Source: Betaproteobacteria bacterium (GTDB lineage: Bacteria; Pseudomonadota; Gammaproteobacteria; Burkholderiales; Burkholderiaceae). Taken from it: a DNA stretch of 48,244 nucleotides. Shown here one piece after another: positions 28,869-38,557 of the stretch. The notes below the pieces were generated by a model. That model worked only from the letters and a program-made list of their open reading frames with translations, had not been told where the DNA came from and did not search any database. The stretch spans positions 1 to 48,244 of the forward strand of contig CANGHN010000013.1 of the NCBI GenBank assembly GCA_947453825.1, in the 5' to 3' direction. Numbering within the stretch: position 1 is the first letter of the stretch; the number at the start of each line of letters is the position of its first letter. A program made the translations under genes and the position numbers.

Positions 28869-29396
28869 ATGAGCGTAAACCACCTTCGACGAACAGTACT
28901 TGGCTTAATTGCCGCTGTTCCCGTCAGCGGGCTAATTGCTTGTGGCTATCGTTTGCGTGGCATGGTTGATTTGCCATTTAAGGTCATTGCAATTACTGGT
29001 AACCCATCTCCACCTTTAAGAGCTGATCTACAGACTGCGATCTTGACTGGTACTGATGCAAAGGTTGCGATTAACCCAAAAGATGCTGATTTAATTTTGG
29101 AAGTGACCAATGACCTTAATGGCCGAGAGATTCTGGCATACAACTCCAATGGTCAAGTATCTGCGTATCGTTTAAATATTCGCGTAGGCTTTAGGGCATT
29201 CGATTTAGCAGGTGCAGAGATCGTGCCTGAGGCTGAGATTTATATGACCAGAGATATCGACTTCTCGGTGTCGACTGTTTTGGCTACAGACGTTCAAATT
29301 CAGCAGTTCTTAACTTTAATGCGTAAAGATTTGGCTGTACAGATTTTGCGGCGCGTCTCCGCTGCTGCAAGAGCTCCGCAGACAAGAGCTTTTTAA
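28869..29396 (+). CDS. lptE: LPS-assembly lipoprotein LptE
   Basis: A 175-residue outer-membrane lipoprotein that plugs the LptD barrel and helps deliver lipopolysaccharide to the cell surface. The signal peptide ends with lipobox LIAC (Cys25), followed by the family-typical GYRLRG. The chosen start is ATG 28869 (MSVNHLRR), because the upstream TTG frame (28836) would overlap leuS and spoil the signal peptide. It is followed by holA after 17 bases. Confidence 0.93.
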   Translation: MSVNHLRRTVLGLIAAVPVSGLIACGYRLRGMVDLPFKVIAITGNPSPPLRADLQTAILTGTDAKVAINPKDADLILEVTNDLNGREILAYNSNGQVSAYRLNIRVGFRAFDLAGAEIVPEAEIYMTRDIDFSVSTVLATDVQIQQFLTLMRKDLAVQILRRVSAAARAPQTRAF

Positions 29397-29413
29397 AGAT
29401 AGATCAAGCTCGC

Positions 29414-30475
29414 ATGGTTAAAGTCGATGCCTTGCAGGCCCACCTTAAATCACTGAGTTCTGGCGGCGTGATGCTGCCGCTCTATGTCTTTAGCGGTGAT
29501 GAACCGCTCCTCATGATGGAGGCAATGGATCAGCTTCGTGCTAGCGCAAAAAAACTCGGATTTACTGAACGCGAAGTTTTGCTACAAGAGCGTGGGTTTG
29601 ATTGGAGCGCATTGATGAATGCTGGCCAAACTATGTCTTTATTTGGGGACAAGCGTTGGGTGGAGTTGCGCATTCCGACGGGTAAACCAGGTCGTGATGG
29701 TGCTGATGCCCTAAAACAGTTTGCTGCGCAAATTGCATCCCAAGCAAAGGCTGATGATGGTCCCGATACAGTGGTATGCATTATCTTGCCAAGGCTAGAT
29801 GGAAAAACAAAGACCTCAGCCTGGTTTAGCGCTTTGGATGAAGCGGGGATGGCGATACAGATCGACTCTTTGGATCGTAGTCATTTACCCAATTGGATTG
29901 CTGGGCGACTGAAGAAACAAAGCCAAGAGGTTGAGAGTGGCCCCCAAGGCCAGCGTGCACTAGAGTTTATTGCTGATCAGGTAGAAGGTAATCTGATTGC
30001 GGCTCATCAAGAGATTCTGAAATTAGGGCTGTTGTATCCCGCTGGGAAGTTGACTGAGGAACAGATACGTTCCTCTATTTTGAAGGTTGCTCGTTACAAC
30101 GTTTTTGAATTAACGGAAGCAATGTTAGCTGGTGATCTGCCCAGGCTAAATCGGATGTTAGATGGCCTAAAAGGTGAGGGCGAGCCCTTAGTGCTCATTC
30201 TATGGAGCGTAACCGAGGAGCTTCGGCTACTATCTAAGTTAAAGGCAGCGAGTGATGCGGGAGAGTCTGTGCAACAGTTGATGCGTGCTAACCGAATTTG
30301 GGGCAACAAAGAGCGTCTCTATCCCGCTGCACTCAGGCGGGTTCAGCCTCTGAAGTTAAGGCGCGCGATGCAGGTTGCTGCAGGCTTAGATCGTCAGGCA
30401 AAGGGTTTACATGCAGCAGAATTGCCTGCGGATCCCTGGGATGGTTTGCGTTTGCTTGGAAATTTATTACGTTAA
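29414..30475 (+). CDS. holA: DNA polymerase III delta subunit
   Basis: A 353-residue clamp-loader subunit that opens the beta sliding clamp. The N-terminal AAA+-like domain begins LPLYVFSGDEPLL (21-33), the characteristic HolA opening, and no Walker A motif is present, as expected for delta. The C-terminal helical collar region contains an LWSVTEELR segment. It is in the conserved leuS-lptE-holA run, and proA follows 38 bases later. Confidence 0.95.
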   Translation: MVKVDALQAHLKSLSSGGVMLPLYVFSGDEPLLMMEAMDQLRASAKKLGFTEREVLLQERGFDWSALMNAGQTMSLFGDKRWVELRIPTGKPGRDGADALKQFAAQIASQAKADDGPDTVVCIILPRLDGKTKTSAWFSALDEAGMAIQIDSLDRSHLPNWIAGRLKKQSQEVESGPQGQRALEFIADQVEGNLIAAHQEILKLGLLYPAGKLTEEQIRSSILKVARYNVFELTEAMLAGDLPRLNRMLDGLKGEGEPLVLILWSVTEELRLLSKLKAASDAGESVQQLMRANRIWGNKERLYPAALRRVQPLKLRRAMQVAAGLDRQAKGLHAAELPADPWDGLRLLGNLLR

Positions 30476-30513
30476 GAAAATAGTGCACAGTATAAAAATG
30501 GTGAGTTAGAAAG

Positions 30514-31791
30514 ATGAGTACTTTGATTCAGGAAATGATGCAAAAGATTGGTCAGCAAGCACGCGCTGCTTCGCGTGCAATGGCACGCGCATCAAGCGAG
30601 CAAAAGAACCAGGCTTTATTGCACATTGCTCAGGTTGTTCGTCAAAAAGCTGCGGAGATTCAGAGAATCAATCAGGTCGATGTAGAGCGTGCTAAGGCGA
30701 ATGGTCAAGACGCTGCCTTTGTTGATCGTTTGACAATGACGCCAAAATCAATTGAGACCATGGCATTAGGTTTGGAGCAAATTGTTTCCTTAGAAGATCC
30801 GATTGGAAAAATGACGCCATTTCAGAAGCAAGCTTCAGGTATTGAAATTGGTCAAATGCGGGTACCACTAGGTGTCATCGGCATCATCTATGAATCTCGT
30901 CCAAACGTCACGATTGATGCCGCGGCACTGTGCCTCAAGTCTGGCAATGCGGTTATTTTGCGGGGTGGTTCTGAAGCAATTGATTCCAACACCTTGTTGG
31001 CGCAGATTATTCAAGAGGGTCTAACGGCTGCTGGTCTTCCTAAGGATGCCGTGCAGGTAGTGACAACGACTGATCGTAGTGCGGTAGGTGAAATGATCAC
31101 CATGACCCAGTACATTGATGTGATCGTGCCACGCGGCGGCAAGAGCTTGATAGCGCGCCTAATGGCTGAAGCTCGAGTACCGATGATTAAGCACCTAGAT
31201 GGTATTTGCCATACATACATCGATGCAGACGCCGATATTGCTATGGCAGTTAAGGTTTGTGATAACGCAAAGACCCAACGTTATGCCCCTTGTAATGCAA
31301 TGGAGACTTTATTGGTCAATCAACAGGTTGCCCAAACAGTCTTGCCAACCTTATGCAAGATTTATCAAGATAAGGGTGTGGAGCTACGAGTGGACAGCCT
31401 GACTCGGAAAACGCTCGAGGCCAATGGCTTTCAGAATCTAGTCAACGCCACCGAAGAAGATTGGCATACAGAGTATTTGGCCCCAATCTTATCGATTAAG
31501 ACGGTGGTTGATATGGATGAAGCAATGAATCATATCGAGCAATACGGTAGCAAGCATACGGATGCAATCATCACGAACAATCAAGCACAAGCAGATCGTT
31601 TTTTACGTGAGGTTGATAGTGCTAGTGTGATGGTCAATGCCAGTACGCGCTTTGCAGATGGATTCGAGTATGGTTTGGGAGCTGAGATTGGTATTTCGAA
31701 TGACAAGCTTCATGCGCGTGGCCCAGTAGGCCTAGACGGTTTAACTTCGCTTAAATATATTGTCATGGGTCATGGCGAGATTCGTAGTTGA
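30514..31791 (+). CDS. proA: Gamma-glutamyl phosphate reductase
   Basis: A 425-residue aldehyde-dehydrogenase-superfamily enzyme reducing gamma-glutamyl phosphate to glutamate semialdehyde in proline synthesis. It shows [14 protein letters not shown] (120-133), VPRGG (205-209) and the active-site cysteine Cys260 in [14 protein letters not shown]. Length is normal. The partner proB is not in the window. The holA-proA adjacency is common in betaproteobacteria. Confidence 0.97.
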   Translation: MSTLIQEMMQKIGQQARAASRAMARASSEQKNQALLHIAQVVRQKAAEIQRINQVDVERAKANGQDAAFVDRLTMTPKSIETMALGLEQIVSLEDPIGKMTPFQKQASGIEIGQMRVPLGVIGIIYESRPNVTIDAAALCLKSGNAVILRGGSEAIDSNTLLAQIIQEGLTAAGLPKDAVQVVTTTDRSAVGEMITMTQYIDVIVPRGGKSLIARLMAEARVPMIKHLDGICHTYIDADADIAMAVKVCDNAKTQRYAPCNAMETLLVNQQVAQTVLPTLCKIYQDKGVELRVDSLTRKTLEANGFQNLVNATEEDWHTEYLAPILSIKTVVDMDEAMNHIEQYGSKHTDAIITNNQAQADRFLREVDSASVMVNASTRFADGFEYGLGAEIGISNDKLHARGPVGLDGLTSLKYIVMGHGEIRS

Positions 31792-31838
31792 AGTGCTAAT
31801 AGATCATTCATTCAGAATCAGATAGGAATCAATTCAAC

Positions 31839-32264
31839 ATGGCCAATGCTTATCTTTGGGTAAAAACATTTCATATTGTGTTGATCACATCCTGGTTTGC
31901 GGGCTTATTTTATTTGCCTCGTATTTTTGTGAACTTGGCTGAAGAAAAAAATGCTGGTGCCTATGCGCGCCTATTGGGTATGGCTGACCGGCTCTATCGG
32001 TTTATGACTATCTTAGCAATTCCAGCGATATTGCTTGGTTTAACACTATGGCTATATTTTGGCGTTGGTGCCGGTGATGTATGGATGCACGCAAAATTAT
32101 TTTTTGTATTTTTGTTAGTTGGCTACCACCATGTTTGCCTGAGTTTATTGAAGAAGTTTCGTGCTGGCATCAATACTAAATCTGGTGTTTGGTATCGTTG
32201 GTTTAATGAAGTTCCTGTACTTTTATTGGTAGTAATTGTGGCTTTAGTTTTATTTAAGCCTTAA
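31839..32264 (+). CDS. hemJ: HemJ-type protoporphyrinogen IX oxidase
   Basis: A 141-residue integral membrane protein with about four spans. It opens with WVKTFHIVLITSWFAGLFYLPR (7-28), the hallmark of the HemJ (UPF0093) family including conserved His12. HemJ oxidises protoporphyrinogen IX in late heme synthesis in bacteria that lack HemY and HemG. hemL, an early heme gene, lies about 1.7 kb downstream on the same strand, which supports the assignment. A copper-resistance CopD-like label is sometimes used for relatives. Confidence 0.88.
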   Translation: MANAYLWVKTFHIVLITSWFAGLFYLPRIFVNLAEEKNAGAYARLLGMADRLYRFMTILAIPAILLGLTLWLYFGVGAGDVWMHAKLFFVFLLVGYHHVCLSLLKKFRAGINTKSGVWYRWFNEVPVLLLVVIVALVLFKP

Positions 32265-32309
32265 TTCCAAACCTATTTTTATTGATTTCTTTTTAAGACT
32301 GTTAGCCCC

Positions 32310-33764
32310 ATGAGATTTTTTGTTGTTTGCCCAGGCGGTTTAGAAGTGCCGCTTGCTCAGGAGCTTGCAGAAATTGCGCAGCGCCCAGATTCTAAGGCGC
32401 TAGGTACTTGGGTGATTGATCCAACTCCAACCAGTCCTACTGGCGGTATTGGGCTAGCAGCCCCCTTGTCATCTGCGATGGCATTGAACCTTCACTCTCG
32501 TATTGCTAGTCGTGTTTTATTGCAAATGGCGCAAGCACCATATCGACAGGAAGAAGACCTTTATAAACTAGCTAGTGGGTTAGCCTGGGAGGATTGGTTT
32601 AGCTCCAAACAAACTCTGCGAGTTGATGTCACAGCACATCGCTCACCTTTGAAGAGTCTGAATTTTGCAACGCTCAAAATTAAAGATGCTATTGTGGATC
32701 GTTTGCGTGAGGTGACAGGTGATCGCCCGAGTATTGATACAGCCTTTCCGGATGTTCGGGTGCAAGCCCATTTAACAGCTACACAAATCACTATTTATTT
32801 GGATACCTCTGGGGAGGCTCTATTCAAGCGAGGCTGGCGCGATGAAAAAGGCGACGCACCCCTTAAAGAAAACTTAGCAGCAGGCATTTTGTCGATTACT
32901 GGTTGGAAACCGGGTCAGACCTTGTTCGATCCCATGTGTGGCAGCGGAACTTTTTTGATTGAAGCTGCGCAAATTGCACTGTCGATTCCGCCAGGGGCAA
33001 TTCGTGCAGGCCTGTATGGTGATGATGCCAAGCCTAGTAGATTAGCCTATAGACCTCTAGTCACCTCGGCTCACGGCTTTGGTTTTCAAAGGCTCAAACC
33101 TTTTGGGGATGCCGCAGAACAAAAACGTTGGGTGACTTTAAAAGAATCTGTGCTTGCGCAGATACTAGAAAAACGTAAACAATATCCTAGCTCAGATTCC
33201 TTAGGGATTAGTGGCGGTGATATTAATGAAAAGCTTGTTTCAATGTTTAAAGGAAATTGGCAAAGAGCGCAATTACCAGGTCAGCCTCTAGTGCGTCAGG
33301 TGGATGCACTCGCAAGCAAGCCTCCAGCTAATACGAATGCAGGGGTGATGTTATTAAATCCACCTTATGGAGAGCGCCTGCTAATCAAAGGCGGTCGGGG
33401 CCAAGATCGTGAAGCACGTGAACTCGATTCTGATGCAGAGCCAGAAAGTCGTTTTGAGCTGAACTTGGAAACTGGTCGTCAGAGTGCCAAACGTTCTAGT
33501 CGTGAATCTTTGAAAAAGTTACAAGCCCAAGAAGAACAGGATCCAAAATTTGTTGAGTTTCTACGCCAATTTGGACAGCATCTGAAAGATGCTTATGGCT
33601 CTTGGAGTATTTTTGTTCTCACTGCCGATATGGCTTTGCCAGGCCAATTAAGAATTAAAGAATCGAAGCGCACCCCCTTATTTAATGGGCCGCTTGAATG
33701 CCGCTTATTTAAATTTGAGATGCATCCAAAGCGTTCCACCGCAACAGAGTCTGCCGAGGAATAA
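32310..33764 (+). CDS. rlmL: THUMP-domain RNA methyltransferase, RlmL-like
   Basis: A 484-residue SAM-dependent methyltransferase. An N-terminal THUMP-type region (about 1-180) is followed by the UPF0020 methyltransferase domain with DPMCGSGTFL (207-216) and NPPYGERL (350-357). It corresponds to the N-terminal RlmL half of E. coli RlmKL, which methylates G2445 of 23S rRNA; the RlmK half is absent. After NPPYGERL there is a highly charged insert (about 363-412, rich in Arg, Glu, Ser and Lys) not typical of the core fold. The exact target base is inferred from the family. Confidence 0.88.
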   Translation: MRFFVVCPGGLEVPLAQELAEIAQRPDSKALGTWVIDPTPTSPTGGIGLAAPLSSAMALNLHSRIASRVLLQMAQAPYRQEEDLYKLASGLAWEDWFSSKQTLRVDVTAHRSPLKSLNFATLKIKDAIVDRLREVTGDRPSIDTAFPDVRVQAHLTATQITIYLDTSGEALFKRGWRDEKGDAPLKENLAAGILSITGWKPGQTLFDPMCGSGTFLIEAAQIALSIPPGAIRAGLYGDDAKPSRLAYRPLVTSAHGFGFQRLKPFGDAAEQKRWVTLKESVLAQILEKRKQYPSSDSLGISGGDINEKLVSMFKGNWQRAQLPGQPLVRQVDALASKPPANTNAGVMLLNPPYGERLLIKGGRGQDREARELDSDAEPESRFELNLETGRQSAKRSSRESLKKLQAQEEQDPKFVEFLRQFGQHLKDAYGSWSIFVLTADMALPGQLRIKESKRTPLFNGPLECRLFKFEMHPKRSTATESAEE

Positions 33765-33808
33765 ACACTTTAAGATAATATAGATGCAATCAAGTGGAGA
33801 GCAAGGTA

Positions 33809-33979
33809 ATGGAATTTAAAACATATATGTGCCTGATTTGCGGCTGGGTCTATGACGAGGCTGCTGGTTTACCGGATGAAGGCATTGCTCCTGGTACCTT
33901 GTGGAAAGATGTGCCCATGAATTGGACTTGTCCAGAATGTGGCGCTCGCAAAGAAGATTTTGAAATGATGGCAATTTAA
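33809..33979 (+). CDS. Rubredoxin
   Basis: A 56-residue iron electron-transfer protein. The two metal-binding motifs are CLICG (about 8-12) and CPECG (about 41-45), which bind one iron through four cysteines. The start is ATG 33809; the frame is open from a GTG at 33794, but GGAG at 33796-33799 lies nine bases before the ATG and serves as its ribosome binding site. It sits between rlmL and hemL, 13 bases from hemL. A rubredoxin in front of hemL is usual in this group. Confidence 0.96.
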   Translation: MEFKTYMCLICGWVYDEAAGLPDEGIAPGTLWKDVPMNWTCPECGARKEDFEMMAI

Positions 33980-33992
33980 TTAGGATGCAATA

Positions 33993-35294
33993 GTGGCTAA
34001 GTTAGATCAAAATGAGCTTTTATTTGAGCGTGCGCAAAAGACCATTCCTGGAGGCGTGAACTCGCCAGTGCGGGCTTTTCGACAAGTAGGCGGAACTCCG
34101 CGTTTCGTTACTCGCGCTAAAGGTCCTTACTTCTGGGATGCAGAAGATAAGCGCTATATTGATTTAATTATGTCTTGGGGTCCCATGATCGCGGGGCATG
34201 CTAATCCTGAAGTAGTAGCAGCAGTACAGCGGGCAGCAGAAACGAGTTTTAGTTATGGTGCGCCAACCGAAGGCGAGATTGAGTTAGCAGAGCGTATTTG
34301 CGCTCTGATGCCTAGTGTTGAGCAGGTGCGCATGGTTTCTAGCGGCACTGAGGCAACAATGAGTGCCTTACGTTTAGCTCGAGGTTATACGGGCCGCGAT
34401 CTGATTATTAAGTTTGAGGGCTGTTATCACGGCCATGCTGATAGTTTGCTAGTGAAAGCAGGTTCTGGCTTATTGACTTTTGCGGACTCAACACAAAACG
34501 CACCTTCTTCCGGCGGTGTGCCACAAGATTTAGTGAAACATACCTTGGTACTGCCTTATAACGATATTGCAGCAATCGAAGCGGTATTTAAGAAGCAGGG
34601 TGACCATATTGCAGCAGTGATATTAGAACCCTTCGCTGGCAATATGAATTTAATTAAGCCTTCAACCGAATTTTTATCTACGATTCGTAATCTGACCAGT
34701 AAGCACGGCAGCGTTTTAATCTACGACGAAGTGATGACAGGTTTTAGGGTCGCACTTGGAGGCGCTCAGTCATTGCAAGGAATTACCCCTGACCTTACTT
34801 GTTTAGGTAAGGTGATGGGTGGTGGTATGCCTATGGCAGCTTTTGGTGGAAAAAAAGAGATCATGTCTAAGCTGGCGCCTTTGGGTAGTGTTTATCAAGC
34901 TGGTACCTTGTCTGGTAATCCAGTAGCTGTTGCTGCGGGCCTGAAGACTCTCGAGATTATTTCTCGTGAAGGATTTTATGAGTGCTTAACAGGTCAGACC
35001 GAAAAGCTCATGCACGGCTTGAAGCAGGCGGCAGATAAAGCCAATATTCCATTTGCAGTCGATAGTGTTGGCGGCATGTTTGGATTTTATTTTGCAAATG
35101 AAGTACCTACTTCATTTGAAGCGGTCACTAAGACTGATATTGAAGCCTTCAAGAAATTTTTCCACTTGATGTTGGGTGAGGGCGTTTATCTTGCACCTTC
35201 AGCTTATGAGGCAGGATTTACCTCAATTGCCCATGACAATGCTGTCGTTGACACCATTGTTACTGCAGCTGAGAAATCCTTTAAAAGTCTTTAG
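33993..35294 (+). CDS. hemL: Glutamate-1-semialdehyde 2,1-aminomutase
   Basis: A 433-residue PLP enzyme that makes 5-aminolevulinate, the tetrapyrrole precursor, from glutamate semialdehyde. It contains [19 protein letters not shown] (11-29), SSGTEA (116-121), the PLP aspartate in YDEVMTGFR (244-252) and the Schiff-base lysine Lys273 in LGKVMGGG. The start is GTG, preceded by AGGATG. It converges with apaH with 3 bases between the stops. Confidence 0.98.
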   Translation: MAKLDQNELLFERAQKTIPGGVNSPVRAFRQVGGTPRFVTRAKGPYFWDAEDKRYIDLIMSWGPMIAGHANPEVVAAVQRAAETSFSYGAPTEGEIELAERICALMPSVEQVRMVSSGTEATMSALRLARGYTGRDLIIKFEGCYHGHADSLLVKAGSGLLTFADSTQNAPSSGGVPQDLVKHTLVLPYNDIAAIEAVFKKQGDHIAAVILEPFAGNMNLIKPSTEFLSTIRNLTSKHGSVLIYDEVMTGFRVALGGAQSLQGITPDLTCLGKVMGGGMPMAAFGGKKEIMSKLAPLGSVYQAGTLSGNPVAVAAGLKTLEIISREGFYECLTGQTEKLMHGLKQAADKANIPFAVDSVGGMFGFYFANEVPTSFEAVTKTDIEAFKKFFHLMLGEGVYLAPSAYEAGFTSIAHDNAVVDTIVTAAEKSFKSL

Positions 35295-35297
35295 AGC

Positions 35298-36137
35298 TTA
35301 CATTCTGAGTGGATGGTCGTAGCCAGCCACTTGGATAATCTCAAGGCTTTTAGAGTCTTGATTGGTATTAGAAACTTCCATTGCAGTGAGCTTTCCGCCC
35401 CAGACGCAGCCCGTATCTAAACCAATCACATTGTGATTGCGTAAAAGACCCAGGGTAGACCAATGGCCGAAGTAGACCAGAGTATCGGCAGTTTTTCTCT
35501 TGGGTACTTTGAACCAGGGAATATATCCCTTAGGACCATCTTCTAAGCCTTCTTTACTTTCAAATTCCATTTTGCCGCTGGGTGTGCAAAACCGCATTCT
35601 GGTGAGTGCGTTAGTAATAATGCGAAGCCGATCATAGCCCTTTAAAGAGCGGCTCCATTGATTGGGAGTATTCCCATACATATTGGCTAAGAATTGTTTA
35701 TAGGATCTACTACGAAGCGCTTTTTCAACTTCTTGTGCGCATTCAATGGTTTGCTGTAAATCCCACTGCGGCAAAATTCCGGCATGGACCGTGAGCACTT
35801 TGCCATTGCTCAGTGCCATGGGTCGATTGCGTATCCAATGAATCAGTTCTTTACGATCCGGCGCTTTGAGAATGCTATCGACGGTGTCTAAGCCTTTGGT
35901 CTTGCGTAGACCGGCATCAATGGCGAGTAAATGCAAATCATGATTGCCTAAGATGCACTCAGCGCGGCCTGATTCTTGCAGGGTTTTGAGTTGTCTTAGG
36001 GCACCCAGGGAGTCCGGTCCTCGATTAACCAAGTCCCCCAAAAAAATCATCTTAGATTTTTTTGGAAGCTTTTTAACGAGGGCTTTTAGTGAAGGCGCAC
36101 ATCCTTGAACGTCACCTACAGCATAGATCTTGCTCAT
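35298..36137 (-). CDS. apaH: Symmetrical bis(5'-nucleosyl)-tetraphosphatase
   Basis: A 279-residue calcineurin-type phosphoesterase that splits Ap4A into two ADP; in E. coli it also removes NpnN caps from RNA. The metal motifs are GDVQGC (8-13), GDLVNRGPDS (34-43) and GNHDLHL (64-70). Length is normal for ApaH. It lies 39 bases downstream of the photolyase gene on the same strand, so the two are likely co-transcribed. Confidence 0.96.
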   Translation of the reverse strand: MSKIYAVGDVQGCAPSLKALVKKLPKKSKMIFLGDLVNRGPDSLGALRQLKTLQESGRAECILGNHDLHLLAIDAGLRKTKGLDTVDSILKAPDRKELIHWIRNRPMALSNGKVLTVHAGILPQWDLQQTIECAQEVEKALRSRSYKQFLANMYGNTPNQWSRSLKGYDRLRIITNALTRMRFCTPSGKMEFESKEGLEDGPKGYIPWFKVPKRKTADTLVYFGHWSTLGLLRNHNVIGLDTGCVWGGKLTAMEVSNTNQDSKSLEIIQVAGYDHPLRM

Positions 36138-36176
36138 ACCCTATCTTAAAGGGTAAATGAGTGTGACGAGTTAATG

Positions 36177-37649
36177 CTATGCAATTTTTTTAACGATGCT
36201 ATAACGCACTAAGGTTTTCTTGCGAGCCTCGTCGTGCTCAACAACCGGCAGGGGATAGTCTCTACCTAGAGTGATTCCAGCTGCTTCCAGTTCGATATGA
36301 CCTGCTTGCCAAGGGGCATGAATTGATTTCTTGGAAAGTTTTTCTAGTTGCGGCAAGTAGCGTCGAATAAATTTCCCTTCCGGATCAAATTTTTCAGATT
36401 GGGTAATCGGGTTAAAAATTCGAAAGTAGGGTTGAGCATCGCAGCCAGAACTAGAGGCCCATTGCCAGCCGCCATTGTTAGAAGAAAACTCAAAATCATT
36501 CAGGTGCTCAGCAAAGTAGGCCTCACCCCAGCGCCAGTCAATGCCTAGGTCTTTTGTCAGAAAGCTTGCGACCACCATCCGAAGACGATTGTGCATATAG
36601 CCGCTCTGGTTAAGTTGATGCATGGCTGCATCAACTAGCGGATAACCAGTTTTACCCTCACACCAAGCTGAAAATAGTTTCTTGGCATGGGCACCACTTT
36701 CCCAAACAATATTGTCATAGTCTGGTTTAAATGAAACCCCATTGGCTAGTCTTGGGTGATTAGCCAAAATCATGAAATAGAAATCACGCCAAATGAGCTC
36801 GCTCAACCAAATAGTCGCACCCATACTTCCAGCAAGCATACGACGATGTGCTTCACGAACTAAGCCTCGAATCGAAAGCATTCCAAAGCGTAAGTGAGTA
36901 GATAGGTAACTCACCCCTTTAATAGCAGGAAAGTCTCTACCCACTTGGTATTGATCGATACGCGGAAGAAAGTCTTCCAAGAAATTCTGGCCACCTTCAG
37001 AGCCAGGTGGTAGATAGGCTTCAATACCGGTGGGGCAAAAGCCCATAGACTCTAGAGAGGGAATCGGTAAGTCTAATTTTTTGGGTATTGCGGCAAATTG
37101 TCCAGACTTCGGTTTGCAGTCATAAGCTGCAAGATCTTTTTCTTGCAGTGTTTTGAGCCAACTATTTTTATACGGCGTAAAGATAGAGAAGACAGTATTA
37201 GAGCCAGTAAGAATTTCTTTCTTTTCAAAAATGACTTGGTCTTTAAAACTTTTGAACTCAATCCCTATTTTTTCTAAAGCAGCTTTTACTGTGCCGTCCC
37301 TGGTAATCGCTACAGGTTCGTAGTCATGATTGACAAAAACAGCATCGACACCCAGTTCCTTTGCAATTTGAGGAATATGCTCAGTAGGTTTACCAAAACG
37401 CACAATCAGACCGCCACCTAATTTACGCAATTCTTGATGGATTTGTTCTAAGCCTTGCCAGATGAAGTCAACCCGACGGTCATGTTTGAGACCTTTGGGA
37501 TCTAAATCGCCCTTTAACAAGGGTTTGAGAATTTCAGTGTCGAAGATAAAGGCTAGCCAGACTTGCTTACTTTCCCTGAGGGAGTAATAGAGGGCAGCCT
37601 GGTCGTATAGACGCAGATCACGACGGAGCCAAACGAGTGCTTTTTGCAT
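36177..37649 (-). CDS. phr: Deoxyribodipyrimidine photolyase
   Basis: A 490-residue cryptochrome/photolyase-family flavoprotein. An N-terminal antenna-chromophore domain opens ALVWLRRDLRLYDQAAL (4-20). The C-terminal FAD domain contains PLVDAAMHQL, the MHNRLRMV helix and the WQWASSSGCDAQPYFRIFNP block that lines the FAD and DNA lesion site. It repairs UV-induced cyclobutane dimers using light, which fits a sunlit freshwater bacterium. The assignment to class I CPD photolyase is by motif; a cryptochrome role cannot be excluded. Confidence 0.94.
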   Translation of the reverse strand: MQKALVWLRRDLRLYDQAALYYSLRESKQVWLAFIFDTEILKPLLKGDLDPKGLKHDRRVDFIWQGLEQIHQELRKLGGGLIVRFGKPTEHIPQIAKELGVDAVFVNHDYEPVAITRDGTVKAALEKIGIEFKSFKDQVIFEKKEILTGSNTVFSIFTPYKNSWLKTLQEKDLAAYDCKPKSGQFAAIPKKLDLPIPSLESMGFCPTGIEAYLPPGSEGGQNFLEDFLPRIDQYQVGRDFPAIKGVSYLSTHLRFGMLSIRGLVREAHRRMLAGSMGATIWLSELIWRDFYFMILANHPRLANGVSFKPDYDNIVWESGAHAKKLFSAWCEGKTGYPLVDAAMHQLNQSGYMHNRLRMVVASFLTKDLGIDWRWGEAYFAEHLNDFEFSSNNGGWQWASSSGCDAQPYFRIFNPITQSEKFDPEGKFIRRYLPQLEKLSKKSIHAPWQAGHIELEAAGITLGRDYPLPVVEHDEARKKTLVRYSIVKKIA

Positions 37650-37722
37650 AGCTTATATATTAGGGCTTATTTGGCTATAGCGCTCAACCTCCTGCTACCT
37701 AGACGGGTTAAGATCTGGATTA

Positions 37723-38535
37723 ATGATGGATACGATCTTTTTTATTCTCTCGAAAGTGGTGCAGTTTTGCATCGAACCTTTAAATTGGGTGATTATTTTT
37801 GTCTTTTTAGGACTTGTATTTTTATCGCTCAGAAAACCAGCTCTCTGTAAACGTTTTTTAATCTTCGCACTACTGGATTTACTCATTGTTGCTTGGTTGC
37901 CGACATCTGAAGTATTTTTACGGATTCTAGAAGATACAGTTAGTAAGGTGGAGTTATCCACAATTTCTGAAAAAGACCTTGGTGGCATCATTATCTTGGG
38001 CGGTGCGATTGAGGGTGGTCAATTAGCGCTTGATCGTGGTGAGGTATCTATTTACTCTTCAGCTGAGCGAGTAACCAAAGCTTTTGAGCTGATTCGTAAA
38101 TTTCCAGATCTGCCCTTTATTTTTAGTGGTTTTTCTGGACGCCTCAATCCCAAAGGAATGTCCGAAGCAGATGCATTTAAACAACTGATTCAAGAACAAG
38201 GTTTGAGTGAGGCTATGGCGCATTACGAGAATCAGTCTCGAAATACTTATGAAAATGTCTTGTTAATGAAACCCATGATGGCGGAGTTTGGCGGCAGATC
38301 TGATGGTGGAGCTGCAAAGCCATGGCTGTTGATTACTTCAGCCACGCATATGTACCGCTCGGTAAAGATTTTCCAAAAACAGGGTCTAGAGGTTATTCCT
38401 GTACCGGTCGATTACCAGACGGCTAATAGCCTGCGATGGACGTCTTTTGATTTGCAAGATGGAGTTGAAAACTGGAATAAATTGGTTCATGAGCTAGTTG
38501 GACTATTAGCCTACGAGATTACTGGAAAAATCTAG
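37723..38535 (+). CDS. YdcF/ElyC-family (DUF218) membrane protein
   Basis: A 270-residue protein with two N-terminal membrane spans (about 22-36 and 44-59) and a DUF218 domain (about 86-265) starting at GGIIILGGAIEGG. E. coli ElyC of the same architecture affects envelope and lipid-carrier-dependent peptidoglycan synthesis; the biochemical function is unsettled. Two ATGs in tandem (37723, 37726) are both possible. It diverges from phr, leaving a 73-base promoter region. Confidence 0.85.
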   Translation: MMDTIFFILSKVVQFCIEPLNWVIIFVFLGLVFLSLRKPALCKRFLIFALLDLLIVAWLPTSEVFLRILEDTVSKVELSTISEKDLGGIIILGGAIEGGQLALDRGEVSIYSSAERVTKAFELIRKFPDLPFIFSGFSGRLNPKGMSEADAFKQLIQEQGLSEAMAHYENQSRNTYENVLLMKPMMAEFGGRSDGGAAKPWLLITSATHMYRSVKIFQKQGLEVIPVPVDYQTANSLRWTSFDLQDGVENWNKLVHELVGLLAYEITGKI

Positions 38536-38557
38536 ATATTCTGTAAAATAAACCCAT

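Noticed and set aside
36138..36176. Small inverted repeat ACCCT...AGGGT between apaH and phr as a terminator
   Set aside because: Only five base pairs and no T-run; too weak to claim.
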